A stretch of 64,000 bases of DNA. Origin: Paenibacillus tundrae. Lineage in GTDB: Bacteria > Bacillota > Bacilli > Paenibacillales > Paenibacillaceae. Made by a program: the position numbers and the translations under genes. Shown piece by piece: positions 63,487 to 64,000 of the stretch. The notes under the pieces are model-generated. The model was not told the DNA's origin. It saw only the letters and a program-made list of their open reading frames with translations, and did not search any database. Location of the stretch: the NCBI RefSeq assembly GCF_030812775.1, contig NZ_JAUSTI010000013.1, forward strand, positions 1-64,000, in the 5' to 3' direction. Each line of letters starts with the position of its first letter. The stretch's first letter is position 1.

Positions 63487-64000
63487 TTGGATTGGGGACG
63501 GGCGAAAAATGTATTAATCTATGCCTTTCTGTTACTGAATCTAGTGTTGGGGTATCAGATCTGGATGGATGCACGGGAGACGGCCGGAGCCAATCTGGAC
63601 TTCACCTCGCTGGCGGATAATACACAGCAGGCGATGGAAGAGAAGGGGATTCAGGTGCTCGCTCCTATCCCTAATGAAACACCGAAGCTACCGAAGCTGT
63701 CCTATGAATTTATAGAAGAGGACGAGGCAGGTATCCGTATTGAGCTGAAACAGCCTGTAGACAGCAAGCTAATCTTCTCACAAAGTGAGCTAGAGGATGC
63801 GCTGCAAGATGAGATTCCGCAGATCGGTACTTTTCGGCTGGATCAACTGATGGCGGAGGATGGGGCATTTGTCCTTCATCCATTGGTGGATAGCAAATGG
63901 CCGCTCTTCAATGTCAGTCTGGAGCTATTCTACAGCGATCAGAAGATCACAGGTTACCTTCAGACTCCGGTGAAGATTACGACAGCGGAGGAGAGCGAGC
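63487..64000 (+). CDS. yycI: WalRK-associated regulator YycI (partial, runs off the right edge)
   Basis: The open frame from TTG 63487 (GGGGGTGA 6 nt upstream) codes for MDWGRAKNVLIYAFLLLNLVLGYQIW, the conserved YycI start with one membrane helix, followed by an extracellular domain (LAPIPNETPKLPKLSYEF; GTFRLDQLMAEDGAFVLHPLV). At least 171 residues are visible; the C-terminus is cut. It partners YycH. The intergenic repeat separates the two genes. Confidence 0.88.
   Translation, partial: MDWGRAKNVLIYAFLLLNLVLGYQIWMDARETAGANLDFTSLADNTQQAMEEKGIQVLAPIPNETPKLPKLSYEFIEEDEAGIRIELKQPVDSKLIFSQSELEDALQDEIPQIGTFRLDQLMAEDGAFVLHPLVDSKWPLFNVSLELFYSDQKITGYLQTPVKITTAEESE

Overview
The window is a replication-origin region of a spore-forming, low-to-mid G+C Firmicute, most probably a Paenibacillus. 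The evidence is the conserved block rpmH-dnaA-dnaN-yaaA-recF-remB-gyrB-gyrA on one side and rnpA-yidC-jag-mnmE-mnmG-rsmG-noc-soj-spo0J on the other. Supporting signs are sporulation genes (yyaC), an SLH-domain surface protein, the walRK-yycHI cluster, and frequent TTG/GTG starts behind strong Shine-Dalgarno sites.

Layout: positions 1-25 are the 5' end of a 16S rRNA gene reading leftward, behind tandem promoters. Up to about 17.1 kb almost everything is on the minus strand: an HD-GYP protein, gyrA, (an opposing ATP-grasp gene), gyrB, remB, recF, yaaA, dnaN, dnaA, then a gluconate operon gntK-gntP-gntR. From 17.6 kb the coding strand switches to plus: rpmH, rnpA, yidC, jag, mnmE, mnmG, rsmG, noc, soj, spo0J, a cysteine desulfurase, DUF4446, DUF3343, MscS, DUF951, tRNA-Ser, rpsF-ssb-rpsR, an M15 peptidase, an oppDFBCA peptide importer, a DacF-like protein, an SLH-S9 peptidase, an MFS exporter, an LCP protein, a CBS protein, a MazG-like protein, yybS-gdpP-rplI-dnaB, purA, a membrane-anchored hypothetical, an M23 peptidase, and walR-walK-yycH-yycI (yycI runs off the right edge).

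Origin: the dnaA-dnaN gap carries DnaA boxes, a GC cluster and six consecutive DnaA-trio triplets, the signature of a basal unwinding site. A second DnaA-box cluster precedes dnaA. A third precedes rpmH, 4.6 kb away. In Bacillus rpmH and dnaA are neighbours, so the gnt operon appears to sit inside the origin region and to split the upstream box array. Two perfect parS sites lie at 24.9 and 27.6 kb.

Nearly all genes are co-oriented with replication. The exceptions are the ATP-grasp gene, yyaC and yjzC.

Most promising for follow-up: the gnt operon embedded in oriC; an unclassified structured-RNA candidate downstream of yjzC; a DacF-like protein whose nucleophilic serine is replaced by glycine; an SLH-prolyl oligopeptidase fusion; a nested inverted repeat that separates yycH from yycI; and a structured purA leader behind a PurR operator. 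I found no CRISPR array, prophage, insertion sequence or recognisable defence system.
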